A stretch of 64,000 bases of DNA from JALYNX01 sp963749415 (GCA_963749415.1 CAVVMG010000001.1:2480001-2544000); one strand, 5' to 3'; shown: positions 44,000 through 53,504, counted from the first letter of the stretch. Translations and numbers: made by a program. The notes: generated from the letters alone by a model not told the origin.

Positions 44000-46300
44000 A
44001 TGCCCGAAACCGCACAGCTCACCCTCCCTGTCCTCCCCCTCCACAACGGTGTGGTCTTCCCCCACATGGTGGTCACCGTCCGTATCGAGACAGATGAAGG
44101 CAAGGTCGCTCTCGCCGCTTCCGAGCGGAGTGGATCGCGCCTCCTCCTCGTCCCCCGGCTCGAGGGCCGCTACTCGACAGTCGGGACCATCGCCGAGATC
44201 CAGTCCGACGACGACGGTGGGATAGTGGTTTCCGGTCTCGCTCGTGCCCGAGTCGGAGCCGGCTCGGTGGACGACACCGGTGCGCTCTGGGTGGAGGCCG
44301 AGCCCTACCCCGAAGCCGACATCATGGATGACGAGCTCGAAGAGCTCATCGCCGAATACCGGGCCGTGGTGAGCGCGGTGCTCGAGAACCGGGGCCTCGC
44401 CGGTGTCGCCGAGCGCCTCCTCGCGATGGACAACCCATCGCAGCTCGCCGACCTCGCCGTGTATTCCCCCGATCTCTCCATGGAGCAGAAAGTGGAGCTC
44501 CTCGAAGCGCTCGACATCCGGCAGCGGCTCGGCCTACTGCTGGTGTGGATGCGTGAGGTGCTCGCCGACCTCGAGCTCCGGAGAAAGGTCCGCGAAGACG
44601 CCGCGGAGCGGATCGAGAAGGGCCAGAAGGAATATCTGCTCCGCCAGCAGATGGACGCCATTCGCAAGGAGCTCGGCGAAGAAGGCAACGTCGCCTCGGA
44701 GTATCGGGCCAAGCTCGCCGAGCGGGATCTTCCCGAGAAGGTTGGCGAGGCCATCGAACGTGAGATCGACCGGCTGGAGCGAATGAGTGAGCAGTCGCCG
44801 GAGCATTCTTGGATCCGCACCTGGCTCGACACCATGTTCGACCTGCCATGGGGGATCACCTCCGAGGACCGACTCGACCTCGATGAGGCCTGGACCGTCC
44901 TCGATGCCGACCACACTGGTCTGAAGGACGTCAAGGAGCGGATCGTCGAGCACCTGGCGGTGCGCAAGCTGCGCGCCGAGCGCGGGCTCAGCGACATCGG
45001 CGAGCGCAACGCGGGTGCGATCCTCCTCTTGGTGGGCCCTCCCGGGGTGGGCAAGACCTCGCTCGGAGAGTCCGTGGCCAGAGCCCTTGGCCGGAAGTTC
45101 GTCCGGGTCGCCCTCGGTGGCGTCCGCGACGAGGCCGAGATCCGGGGCCACCGTCGCACCTACGTCGGAGCCCGTCCCGGCCGGATCGCACGCGCACTCA
45201 CCGAGGCCGAGACCATGAACCCTGTCTTCCTCCTCGACGAGATGGACAAGGTCGGCAATGACTGGAGGGGCGATCCGTCATCTGCCCTGCTCGAGGTTCT
45301 GGATCCGGCGCAGAACCACACCTTCCGTGACCACTATCTGGAAGTCGACCTCGACCTCTCAGAGGTGCTGTTCATCGCCACCGCCAATGTGGTCGAGACC
45401 ATCCCCGGCCCGTTGCTCGACCGGACCGAGGTGCTCCGACTGGACGGCTACACAGATGCCGAGAAGGTCGAGATCGCCCGCGACCACCTCCTGCCCCGCC
45501 AGTTGCGGGCTGCGGGCCTCGAGCCCGAGGAGCTGGAGGTGACCGAATCAGCGTTGGCCGCGGTGGTCGACCGCTACACCCGTGAGGCGGGGGTCCGAAA
45601 CCTGGAGCGGGAATTGGGCAAGCTGGCCCGAAAAGTGGCGACGGAGGTCGCCCGACGCTCGGAGTCTGAGAGCGCTGCGGTCGTCGTGGACGAGCCCGAG
45701 GTCAAGGACTATCTGGGCAAGCCCAAGGTGTGGAAGGACGAGGCATCCGACCGCACCGACGTCCCCGGGGTGGCCACCGGGTTGGCAGTCACCGGCACCG
45801 GCGGCGACGTCCTCTTCATCGAAGCCACGGCCATGGATGGAGAGCCCGGCCTGACCCTCACCGGCCAGTTGGGTGACGTGATGAAGGAATCGGCCCAGAT
45901 CGCCCTCTCCTATGTCGAGGCCCACGCCGCCGATCTCGGGATCGATCCCAAGACCCTCAAGCGGAGGTTCCACGTCCACGTCCCGGCCGGCGCCATCCCC
46001 AAGGACGGCCCGTCCGCCGGAGTCACCATGCTCACCGCTCTGGTCTCGTTGCTCTCGGGGCGCAAGGTCAAGGACACCGTCGGCATGACCGGCGAGATCA
46101 CCCTGCAGGGGAAGGTGCTTCCCATAGGCGGGGTGAAGCAGAAGGTCCTCGCCGCCCACCGAGCCGGGCTCAAGGAAGTGGTGGTTCCTCGCCGCAACGA
46201 GGCCGACCTCGACGATGTGCCGGAAAAGGTGCGTGAGGATCTCACGTTCCATATTGCCGACACGATCGGCGACGTGCTGGGAGCAGCGCTCGAGGCCTGA
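44000..46300 (+). CDS. lon: ATP-dependent protease La (Lon)
   Basis: The 766-residue protein has a LAN substrate-recognition domain (about 8-195), a coiled-coil-rich middle with KGQKEYLLRQQMDAIRKELGE, an AAA+ domain with Walker A GPPGVGKTS (346-354) and Walker B VFLLDEMDKVG, and a C-terminal protease domain. The Ser-Lys dyad is Ser672 (KDGPSAG) and Lys715 (GGVKQKV), spaced 43 residues apart as in other Lon proteins. It degrades damaged and regulatory proteins in the cytoplasm. AAAGGA lies 11 bases before ATG 44000. The upstream 92 bases contain no clear HAIR or CIRCE heat-shock operator. The frame is intact. Confidence 0.97.
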   Translation: MPETAQLTLPVLPLHNGVVFPHMVVTVRIETDEGKVALAASERSGSRLLLVPRLEGRYSTVGTIAEIQSDDDGGIVVSGLARARVGAGSVDDTGALWVEAEPYPEADIMDDELEELIAEYRAVVSAVLENRGLAGVAERLLAMDNPSQLADLAVYSPDLSMEQKVELLEALDIRQRLGLLLVWMREVLADLELRRKVREDAAERIEKGQKEYLLRQQMDAIRKELGEEGNVASEYRAKLAERDLPEKVGEAIEREIDRLERMSEQSPEHSWIRTWLDTMFDLPWGITSEDRLDLDEAWTVLDADHTGLKDVKERIVEHLAVRKLRAERGLSDIGERNAGAILLLVGPPGVGKTSLGESVARALGRKFVRVALGGVRDEAEIRGHRRTYVGARPGRIARALTEAETMNPVFLLDEMDKVGNDWRGDPSSALLEVLDPAQNHTFRDHYLEVDLDLSEVLFIATANVVETIPGPLLDRTEVLRLDGYTDAEKVEIARDHLLPRQLRAAGLEPEELEVTESALAAVVDRYTREAGVRNLERELGKLARKVATEVARRSESESAAVVVDEPEVKDYLGKPKVWKDEASDRTDVPGVATGLAVTGTGGDVLFIEATAMDGEPGLTLTGQLGDVMKESAQIALSYVEAHAADLGIDPKTLKRRFHVHVPAGAIPKDGPSAGVTMLTALVSLLSGRKVKDTVGMTGEITLQGKVLPIGGVKQKVLAAHRAGLKEVVVPRRNEADLDDVPEKVREDLTFHIADTIGDVLGAALEA

Positions 46301-46395
46301 AGCCTGGGTTGTCGAAAAAGCCGGGCCGACTTATCCACACATATAGGTCGGAAGACCCATGCCGGATTGCCACCGATTTCGATAAACCACCTGCT

Positions 46396-46770
46396 ATGGC
46401 GGAACTTGCTTTGGGAGGCATCAACATCGCGGTCGGCTCGAGAAGGAGCCGACAGGTGGAGGAGTGCCTGCACACCGAGACCATCAGCACCCTGACTGCC
46501 GGGCTGGAACGAATCGTTTGTGAGGCATGCGGACATCTCGGCTTCCGCTTTCCTGAGGTGCTGAGCGGCCCGCTCGACCGGGATCGGTTCATCCGACCCG
46601 CCGACGTGCCGGTTCCCGAACCGGTCCGCTACGAGGAGGAGCCGTGGTTCGTGGTTGACAGCGAACCGCTCGACGAGGTCGACACCTTCATCGCCCGGGT
46701 CTTCGCCGGCCAGGAGCGACTTCACATCCGGAGCCGGCACGAGCTCCACCCTCAGACTTCGGTCGCCTGA
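46396..46770 (+). CDS. Hypothetical protein, 124 aa
   Basis: I do not recognise this protein. The start at ATG 46396 is chosen because the sequence then reads AELALGGINIAVGSRRSRQ; a longer frame opens at 46309. It is soluble and acidic, with a single CEACGH motif (half a zinc ribbon) near residue 43 and a conserved-looking EEPWFVVDSEPLDEVDTFIARVF in the C-terminal half. It follows lon by 95 bases and may be cotranscribed. Confidence 0.6.
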   Translation: MAELALGGINIAVGSRRSRQVEECLHTETISTLTAGLERIVCEACGHLGFRFPEVLSGPLDRDRFIRPADVPVPEPVRYEEEPWFVVDSEPLDEVDTFIARVFAGQERLHIRSRHELHPQTSVA

Positions 46771-46779
46771 CCCGTCTCT

Positions 46780-47583
46780 CTAACTGCCTTCGGTGAAGGC
46801 ACGCAACTGGTCCTCATAGGACAGCCTCTGCCTGGCGAAACCCATCGTCCCGCTGTCCAAGAGCTCCCGGCCGGCCGCGGCAAGTGCCCCATAGGCAACG
46901 AAGGTGAATGCAGCGCCAACTGAGATCCGGCGCACTCCTAACCCGGCGAACTCAGCCACTGTCGGCCCGGTGGGGACGAGCAGCCCGTTCACCGGTGCCC
47001 CGGTTTCCTCCACGATTCTCTTAAACGCTCCGGGGTCGGTGAGGCGAGGCGCATAGACGACATCGGCGCCGGCTTCCCGGAACGCGATCAGTCGCCGAGT
47101 TGTGTCTTCGAGGTCGTCGATGTCATAGAGATAGTTCTCGGCGCGGGCGGTCACGACCAAGCCGTGGCTTTGCGCCGCCTCGACGGCGACCGCGACTCTG
47201 CTCAGCGCGGCTTCCAGCGGGTAGATCCCGAAAGCCGGGCTGTAATCCTCGATCGAGAAACCGGCCGCACCAGCATCGGCCAGCCGATCCACCGTTTCTC
47301 GAATTCCATCGTCGGTCTCGGAGTAGCAGTTCTCCGCGTCGACACTCAGAGGGATCCCGACAGCCTCGGTCAAAGACCTCACGTGCGCCACGACCTCGTC
47401 GAGGGTGACCTCCTGATCCATGCGGCCCAGCGAGGCGGCGAACCCCCCGCTGGTCGTGGCAATTGCCGAGAACCCGAGTGACTCCAGGATGCGCGCTGAG
47501 CCCACGTCCCAGGCATTGGGCATGATGAAGGTCCCACTCCCATGGAGCTCCCCGAACTGTTCCCGAAGGTCGGCCGGGCTCAC
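46780..47583 (-). CDS. Isocitrate lyase/PEP mutase-family protein
   Basis: The 267-residue protein starts at GTG 47583 (GGAG just before it) and has the PEP mutase/ICL barrel pattern: FIMPNAWDVGSARILESLGFSAIATTSGG, LSVDAENCYSETDDGIRETVDRLADAGAAGFSIEDY and VTARAENYLY. Asp/Glu ligands for Mg in VDAEN and IEDY are present. Members include oxaloacetate decarboxylase-like and carboxyvinyl-phosphonate mutase-like enzymes; the lack of a KKCGH motif excludes true isocitrate lyase. The GTG overlaps the stop of the upstream MBL gene (GTGA). The substrate is unknown. Confidence 0.9.
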   Translation of the reverse strand: MSPADLREQFGELHGSGTFIMPNAWDVGSARILESLGFSAIATTSGGFAASLGRMDQEVTLDEVVAHVRSLTEAVGIPLSVDAENCYSETDDGIRETVDRLADAGAAGFSIEDYSPAFGIYPLEAALSRVAVAVEAAQSHGLVVTARAENYLYDIDDLEDTTRRLIAFREAGADVVYAPRLTDPGAFKRIVEETGAPVNGLLVPTGPTVAEFAGLGVRRISVGAAFTFVAYGALAAAGRELLDSGTMGFARQRLSYEDQLRAFTEGS

Positions 47584-48407
47584 AACTCCAGCACCAACCC
47601 GGACTTGCCAGGCACCACTTCGAACCCCTCGGCCCGGGTGGCCAGGTCCTGGTGAATCGCATCGAGGTCGGCATCGTTGTGCCCGGGGTCGTGGTGGAAG
47701 GTGACCAGTCGGTCGACATCGGTCGCCGCCGCGAAGGCCAACAGGTGGGAATGTGAGGTGTGGCCCCATCCCACCCGCTCCGCGTATTCCTGGTCTGTGT
47801 ACTGGGAGTCGTGGATCAGGACCTGGCAGCCATGGGCCAGGCGGAATCCGGACATCCACTCCGGGTCCGAATCCGCCGCTCCCCCGGCCAACGCCGGCTC
47901 ATGGTCGGGGATGTAACAAATCGAAGCGCCATCCTCCTCGAGCCGATAACCGAGTGTCGGTCCGGGATGGGAGACCAGATCGGCGAACACCTGAAAACCA
48001 CCGATCTCGAACTCACCCGGTGGCACATCGTGAAACCAGACATTGGGCAGGTCCCGGATCCGCACCGGGAACAGCGGTGGAGACAGATAGCGGCTGAGCC
48101 GCTCTCGCAGATTCATGTCCGTCGAGATCGGGCCCCAGATGTCGACCTGGACATCGGGGTCGAGGAGGGGTTGGAAGAAGGGGAGGCCCTGGACATGATC
48201 GATGTGGAGGTGGGAAACCAGGATGTCGACTTGTTCCAGCCCGTAGGCGATCTCGCTCAATGCACGCACCGCGGTGCCGGCGTCGAGCACGAGAAGCCGG
48301 CCCTCATTGCTGGTCACGGCGATGGACGAGGTGTCGCCACCGTAGGAGATCTTGTCCGGGCCGGAGCTGGCTATCGAGCCCCTGGTCCCGGCGAAGGTGA
48401 GCCTCAG
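47580..48407 (-). CDS. MBL-fold metallohydrolase with probable CTG start
   Basis: The 275-residue product begins LRLTFAGTRGSIASSG, the usual first strand of cAMP-phosphodiesterase/RNase Z-like metallo-beta-lactamases (normally MRLTFLGTRGS). Metal ligands are in SHLHIDHVQG (HxHxDH), LVSHPGPT, IPDHEP, and HHDPGH near the end. No ATG, GTG or TTG occurs at the right point. A CTG at 48407-48405 is preceded by GGGAGGT at 7 bases and overlaps the PAS stop as CTGA. This suggests a non-AUG start or a base error. It hydrolyses a phosphodiester or ester; the substrate is unknown. Confidence 0.83.
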   Translation of the reverse strand: MRLTFAGTRGSIASSGPDKISYGGDTSSIAVTSNEGRLLVLDAGTAVRALSEIAYGLEQVDILVSHLHIDHVQGLPFFQPLLDPDVQVDIWGPISTDMNLRERLSRYLSPPLFPVRIRDLPNVWFHDVPPGEFEIGGFQVFADLVSHPGPTLGYRLEEDGASICYIPDHEPALAGGAADSDPEWMSGFRLAHGCQVLIHDSQYTDQEYAERVGWGHTSHSHLLAFAAATDVDRLVTFHHDPGHNDADLDAIHQDLATRAEGFEVVPGKSGLVLEL

Positions 48408-48799
48408 TCTCGTACCTCCCAGAAGACGGTGAGGACCCCCAAGAACCTGTTGCCCTGGCCCTTGATCGGGATCGCCGTGACCTCGACCTCCCGCCAGACA
48501 CCGTCCAGGCCCTGAAACCGGACCGCGCGATGCCCCGGCACTTGCTTGACCATGGCGCCGACCACGACGAACTCCTCCTCGGGGATCGGCGACCCGTCGA
48601 GCGCGGTGACATTCCACTTGCCGACGAGTTGCTCTGCCCTGATCGGCCCCGCGTCGTCGAACTCCACACCGAGCAGGGCCTCCGCCGAATCGTTGTAATA
48701 GACGAGGTTCCCCGCATCGTCCATCATCCACATCGGGATGGTCAGGTAACTGGCGAGCTGTCGGAGGAGGATCATCTCCAACGGCTGCTGGGCGGACAT
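48404..48799 (-). CDS. PAS-domain protein
   Basis: The 131-residue protein is a single PAS domain: YLTIPMWMMDDAGNLVYYNDSAEALLGVEFDDAG followed by the PAC-like GVWREVEVTAIPIKGQGNRFLGVLTVFWEV. No output domain is attached, so it should sense a ligand or light and signal to a partner. It is first in the PAS-MBL-PEP-mutase operon, coupled by a 4-base overlap to the MBL gene. That arrangement suggests the MBL enzyme is the partner (inference). Confidence 0.88.
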   Translation of the reverse strand: MSAQQPLEMILLRQLASYLTIPMWMMDDAGNLVYYNDSAEALLGVEFDDAGPIRAEQLVGKWNVTALDGSPIPEEEFVVVGAMVKQVPGHRAVRFQGLDGVWREVEVTAIPIKGQGNRFLGVLTVFWEVRD

Positions 48800-48842
48800 T
48801 GCGCCAAGCTACCGGGTCGGGGCAGCGCCCTGCCACGATCGA

Positions 48843-49871
48843 TCAGGTCAGTTGCTTCCGCCCCTCGATCTCGCCGTCGACGATCCGCCCCGTGGCCTCG
48901 TAACCCCGGGCCCGGTAGAACGGAGCGGGAGATCCCTTCCCCTCGACCCAGCTGGTAAGCAGGGCGGTGTCACCCATCTGCCGGCACTCTTCTTCGACGA
49001 GATCGAGGGCCCGGCCGCCGATCCCCCGTCTCTGGTGGCGTCGGTCGATGAGCAGCCGCCACAGGTAGGGCTCAGGGTGGTGCTCGGTCGTGACCGCCAC
49101 CATGACGAACCCCACGATCTCATCGTCGGCGAGGACGGCCCGCATCCAGGGGACCACCGGTGCGCCATCGACGACCTCCGGGATGAAGGCGTCGACGAAG
49201 GACCACAGCATCGTGGCCACGAACTCCTCCTGCGACTTGTGGGTCTTCAGCCCGAGGACCTCCTCCTCGTTGTCACGGGTGACTTCGATCAGACGAACCT
49301 CCGCCGGGGGCTGTCGGGGCCGGTCTCGCCAATGCTCCCAATCGGGCCGAATCAGGCCGTAGATGAGATCATCTGAGTTCTCCTCTCCCAGCCAGTAGGA
49401 GAGCTTGGTGTGACCCTCGAACAGAAATCCCGTTCGCTCGAGGAGCACGGCCGAGGCGGGGTTGTCGGGATGGAGCATGCCGAACGCTCGGGTCACGTCG
49501 AGCTCTTCGAAGACGTACTCGACAAGGGCGGAGAGCGATTCGACTGCATAGCCCTTGCCCCAATGCTCGCTGTGGAACGTGTACCCGACCTCGGCCGTCT
49601 TCCCATTTTCGTTGAGATGGAGGGCCAGGTCGCCCAGTCCCTGGCCGCTCGCGGCGTCGGCCACCACAGCCATCCACCACTCGCCGTTCGTGGGCCCATC
49701 CATCGCGACCAACTCGGCCACGATCTTCTCCGCCCGCTCCGCGGTGAACGGGAGTTCCCAGTCCTGGAACTTCGCCACCGCCGGATCGTTGCGACGGGCG
49801 ATCAGACCCGCAACGTCCTCCACCTGGAATGGCCTTATCAAAAGACGCTCGGTGCGGATCGGGTTGAACAC
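48843..49871 (-). CDS. Tandem GNAT N-acetyltransferase
   Basis: The 342-residue protein has two GNAT domains. The first (about 1-175) is RimJ/RimL-like: RTERLLIRPFQVEDV, EVGYTFHSEHWGKGYAVESLSALVEYVFEELDVTRAFGMLHPDNPASAVLLERTGF. The second (about 195-330) has LIDRRHQRRGIGGRALDLVEEECRQMG and FYRARGYEATGRI. Fusions of this type may act on two sites or one may be structural. The acceptor is unknown. It is a single gene between the PAS operon and ligase genes. Confidence 0.9.
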   Translation of the reverse strand: MFNPIRTERLLIRPFQVEDVAGLIARRNDPAVAKFQDWELPFTAERAEKIVAELVAMDGPTNGEWWMAVVADAASGQGLGDLALHLNENGKTAEVGYTFHSEHWGKGYAVESLSALVEYVFEELDVTRAFGMLHPDNPASAVLLERTGFLFEGHTKLSYWLGEENSDDLIYGLIRPDWEHWRDRPRQPPAEVRLIEVTRDNEEEVLGLKTHKSQEEFVATMLWSFVDAFIPEVVDGAPVVPWMRAVLADDEIVGFVMVAVTTEHHPEPYLWRLLIDRRHQRRGIGGRALDLVEEECRQMGDTALLTSWVEGKGSPAPFYRARGYEATGRIVDGEIEGRKQLT

Positions 49872-49995
49872 GACCAGGATTCAACCAGGCTCCCCCCGCG
49901 GTCGACCTCTGGATTACAGGCTCGAGGATGAACACCGGGTGACTTTCCACTCGGCGACCCACTCCTGGATGTGGTCGCCCACGCCCGCATCGACG

Positions 49996-51507
49996 CTACC
50001 CCCGCAGGTAGCCCCGCACAGTCGCCAGGCTGTCGGCGTCCTCGGGTCCCTTGTCCTCCCGATAGCGTTTGACCCTGGCAAAACGAAGAGCGACCCCGCC
50101 CGGGTAGCGGGTGCTCCGCTGCACCCCATCGAAGGCGATCTCATAGACGACCTCGGGGCGCAGGAAGACGATGTGCCCCTCTCGATGATCCTCGATCTCG
50201 AGGAACTTATCGGTTTGCCACTTCAGCATCTCGTCGGTGAGTCCCTTGAAGGTCTTACCCAGCATGACCAAGCCACCGTCCCCGTCCCGGGCACCGAGAT
50301 GGAGGTTGGACAGCCAACCCTCTCGTCGCCCCGATCCCCATTCCACGGCGAGCACGACGAGGTCGAGGGTGTGGGTCGGCTTCACCTTTAGCCAACCCGA
50401 GCCGCGGCGGCCCGCCTCATACGGCCGGTCGGGATCCTTGACCACCACGCCTTCGTAGCCAGCTGCCACCGCTTCTTCGAAGAACCGATCGGCCTGGCTT
50501 GGGTCGTCGGTAGTCACCGATCCGACACGAGCCCCTGCGGGAACCAATCCTTCGAGTGCTTCCTTGCGTACCCGGAGCGGCTCGTCGATCAAATCCACGC
50601 CGTCACAGTGGAGGAGGTCGAAGTAGTAGGCGGTGAGCGGGGGCCCATCTCCCCCGCGCTCGGTGCTGAATCGGCTCATCGAATCCTGAAAGTCATCAGG
50701 AGTGCCTCCGGGCCCGAGCAACAGCACCTCGCCATCGAGGATGAACGAGTCAGCCGGGTACTCGAGGACCGACACCACCACACCGGGCAGGCTCGCGGTG
50801 ACATCCCGCAGGTTGCGAGTGAATATCACGACCCGGCCCTGGTCGCGATGCACCTGGATTCGCGCCCCGTCGAGCTTCCATTCCACAACCCCGCTCCCGA
50901 AACCGCTCACCGCCTCACCGGCCGTCGCCGCGGTGGCGGCCAGCATCGGTTGCACCGGTGTCAACAGGGTGAGTTGGGAGAGCACCAAGGTGTCGGGCCC
51001 GTCGGCGAGGGCTCGGGAGGCCACCGCCACCAGGTCACCCTCGAGCATCGCGGCCCGGCGCACCCGCTCAGAAGAGACATCGAGGGCCACGGCCACGGCG
51101 TCTGCCATTACTCCTTCCAGCGCACCCTGGCGGAGATTGCGGAGGATCAGCCCGCGCAGGAACTCCTGCTCGTCAGGCGTCGCCCGGGACATGAGGCCGC
51201 CGAGTTGCGTCTCCCGGAGCTGTTTGGATCCGGTGCCCGACGTGGCGACCAGCGCCTCGAAGACCGCGTCGACCTCCAGGATCTCCAGGATCGGCTCGGA
51301 GATGGGCGGCGCATCGATCGCCTGCAAAGTCGCCCATCCCACCCCAAGACGTGTCTGTCGGGGTTGGCCGGTGAGGAACGACACCGCGGTGGCCGCCTCG
51401 TCCCGGGATAGGCGGCCCAGCATCTCGGCGAGCAGTTCGACCTTGCGTGACCGGGACCGGGTGGAGGCAACAGCCGCGGAAACGGTGACCAGCTCGGAGA
51501 GCAGCAC
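49996..51507 (-). CDS. ATP-dependent DNA ligase
   Basis: The 503-residue protein starts at GTG 51507, which gives LLSELVTVSAAVA, the usual N-terminus of actinobacterial LigB-type ligases. It has an N-terminal DNA-binding domain (about 1-190), an adenylation domain with the nucleotidyl-acceptor lysine Lys211 in EWKLDGARIQVHR, GEGVVVKD-like EGVVVKDPDRPYEAG, and a C-terminal OB-fold with WLKVKPTHTLDLVVLAVEWGSGRR. It joins nicked DNA using ATP. It follows the LigD-polymerase gene by 23 bases, so it may work in repair, possibly end-joining. No Ku gene is in the window. Confidence 0.93.
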   Translation of the reverse strand: MLLSELVTVSAAVASTRSRSRKVELLAEMLGRLSRDEAATAVSFLTGQPRQTRLGVGWATLQAIDAPPISEPILEILEVDAVFEALVATSGTGSKQLRETQLGGLMSRATPDEQEFLRGLILRNLRQGALEGVMADAVAVALDVSSERVRRAAMLEGDLVAVASRALADGPDTLVLSQLTLLTPVQPMLAATAATAGEAVSGFGSGVVEWKLDGARIQVHRDQGRVVIFTRNLRDVTASLPGVVVSVLEYPADSFILDGEVLLLGPGGTPDDFQDSMSRFSTERGGDGPPLTAYYFDLLHCDGVDLIDEPLRVRKEALEGLVPAGARVGSVTTDDPSQADRFFEEAVAAGYEGVVVKDPDRPYEAGRRGSGWLKVKPTHTLDLVVLAVEWGSGRREGWLSNLHLGARDGDGGLVMLGKTFKGLTDEMLKWQTDKFLEIEDHREGHIVFLRPEVVYEIAFDGVQRSTRYPGGVALRFARVKRYREDKGPEDADSLATVRGYLRG

Positions 51508-51530
51508 GTCGCCGAGAGTACCGGCGGGAG

Positions 51531-52436
51531 TCAGCTCCGAAAACGGTCGAAGGGCTCGAGCACGATCCCCGCCTCGGCCACTGCAGACTCGACCGTGGCG
51601 ACAGCCGGGCTCAAATCCACCGTGCCCTGGTCTGCCCATGGGTCGAGCGAGACCCGGTCCTCCACCGATGTCAGGCGGATGCCGTCGGGCTCGATCTCGT
51701 CCAGCTCGTCCCAGCCGAGTGGGGCGGCCAGTGGTGCCCCGGGACGAGCGCGCAACGACCACGGTGCGACCGAGGTGGAGCGGGGAGTGTTTCGCATCCA
51801 GTCGACGAAGACCCTGTCTCCGCGGTCCGCTTTGCGAAAGGCGAGGGTCATCAGGTCTGGGTGCGCCTCGGCCGCGAGGGCCGCGGTGCCGCGGGCGATG
51901 GCGCCCACATCCACGATGTCCACCGTCGGTGCCAATCGGGTCCGAAGGTGATATCCCTTGGATCCCGAAGTGAGGAGACTCGTTGGGATCCCGTGCTCGT
52001 CGAGCACCGAGCGCATCGCCGCCGCAGCTTCGCGCACCAACGCCACCTCTCCCGGCGGAGGGTCGAGGTCCCAGATTGCCCAGTCGGGCAAAGACTCATC
52101 CTCGACCCTGACCGAAGGCACGTGGAAGGTGATCACACCGAAGTTGGCGAAGAAGGCCACCGCATCGACGGAGTGGACCACCGGGTAGACCGTGGTGCCC
52201 CCTTCCTCCTTGGGAACCTCGTAGCGATCGATCAGGTCACGGGGATAGTGGTCGGGGGCGTTCTTCTGCATGAAGCCCTTTCCGCCGACACCCTGAGGAA
52301 ATCGCTCCACGGTGAGGGCGCGACCTTCGATGAACGGAAGCATTCGGTCTGCCACCCGGACGTAGTAGTCCACCACCTCACCCTTGGTGATCCCATCTTC
52401 GGGGAAGACGACCCGGTCGGGATGACTCACTTCCAT
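51531..52436 (-). CDS. LigD-type DNA polymerase/primase domain protein
   Basis: The 301-residue protein is a stand-alone LigD polymerase (PolDom/AEP) domain: EVSHPDRVVFPEDGITKGEVVDYYVRV at the start, the metal-binding DLDPPPGE motif in WAIWDLDPP near residue 120, SGSKGYHLRTRL near 160 and VFVDWMRNTPRSTSVAPWSLRARPGAPLA near 205-230. All three catalytic motifs are present. In actinobacteria such proteins fill gaps during non-homologous end joining. It is coupled to a LigB-type ligase rather than fused to a LigD ligase. Confidence 0.93.
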   Translation of the reverse strand: MEVSHPDRVVFPEDGITKGEVVDYYVRVADRMLPFIEGRALTVERFPQGVGGKGFMQKNAPDHYPRDLIDRYEVPKEEGGTTVYPVVHSVDAVAFFANFGVITFHVPSVRVEDESLPDWAIWDLDPPPGEVALVREAAAAMRSVLDEHGIPTSLLTSGSKGYHLRTRLAPTVDIVDVGAIARGTAALAAEAHPDLMTLAFRKADRGDRVFVDWMRNTPRSTSVAPWSLRARPGAPLAAPLGWDELDEIEPDGIRLTSVEDRVSLDPWADQGTVDLSPAVATVESAVAEAGIVLEPFDRFRS

Positions 52437-52471
52437 CCGGTCAGGTTATTGGCCCTCCGGGGCTGGCAGTT

Positions 52472-53483
52472 CTATCCGGCGCCGGGATCCACCTGGACCT
52501 TGGGGCCCGGCCCGGCATCCGTCCCTCGCTCCCCCCGAAGACGATCGGCGATCTGTTCCAGGGTGATGACCTCGGCGACCAACCGGTCCGGCACCACCTC
52601 CCTGGCGTCATAGGCCCGAATCACATCGGAGATTCCGGCCGATCCGGAGAGAACCCCGGTCACAGTGACATCACCGATGACGATCTCGCGGCTGTCGACG
52701 GTGCTCGGCTCGCCGGAGAGACCGATCAGCACCACCTGCCCGCCGGGCTCCACCCAACGCAAAGTGGAGGCGGGGACGGCAGGGTCGTTGGTCGCATCGA
52801 CCACCACGTCGAACAGCCCGTCGAGGTCCTCGATGGACCCTGCATTCCGGACGCCGATGTCCCGGGCCATCTCGATGACTCCGCTCTTCGATGCCGACGA
52901 TGTGCACCTCTGAGCCGCGGGCCATGGCGAACAGGGCAATCAAAAGCCCAATCGTTCCCGGCCCGAAGACCAGCGCCCGTTGCCCGCCGAACGAGGCTGC
53001 GTCGACCACCCGCACCGCGTTGGCCCCTGGCTCCACGAGGGCGGCCGCCGCAGCGGTCATCGACTCCGGGATCTCGTGAAGTGCGATGGCCGGGACCAGC
53101 AGCTGCTCGGCCAGCGCTCCGGGCCAACCACCCCGGATCCCGATTTCATGGCGTTGGGCACAGAGATGGTGGCGGCCCCTCCGGCACCGCTCGCATCGTC
53201 CGCAGCCCAGCATGGTGTCGGCCGTGACCCGCTTGCCTTCCCACCTTGGGTCGACCCCCTCGCCCGATGCCGAGATCCGACCCACCCACTCGTGACCCAG
53301 CCGCATGGGGTAGGCAGCAAGCCCCTGGTGAAGATAGGCCATCTCTCCGGTGAAGAACTCGACATCGGTGCCGCAGATCCCCACCCGCTCCACGTCCACC
53401 ACCACATGGCCCGGCACCGCCTCCGGAGCCTCAACATCTTCGACACCGGCCTCACCGGGACCGGTGACCACGAAGGAACGCAT
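52472..53483 (-). CDS. Zinc-dependent alcohol dehydrogenase family protein (one frameshift)
   Basis: The N-terminal part has the MDR pattern: VERVGICGTDVEFFTGEM (catalytic Zn Cys), RLGHEWVGRI (His/Glu), GCGRCERCRRGRHHLC (structural Zn with four Cys), and the Rossmann motif VFGPGTIGLLIALFAMARG. The frame breaks near 52885 and resumes as GVIEMARDIGVRNAGSIEDLDGLFDVVVDATNDP to the stop at 52472. Joined, it is about 337 residues, usual for threonine/sorbitol dehydrogenase-like enzymes. It oxidises an alcohol with NAD(P); the substrate is unknown. Confidence 0.87.
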
Positions 53484-53504
53484 CGACGGAGTATGCCGCC
53501 GGGT

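Noticed and set aside
43966..46410. Shared CACCTGCTAT sequence before lon and before the 124-residue gene
   Set aside because: The match is short, its distance to the two starts differs (it runs into the second ATG), and no symmetry or promoter element supports a regulatory site.
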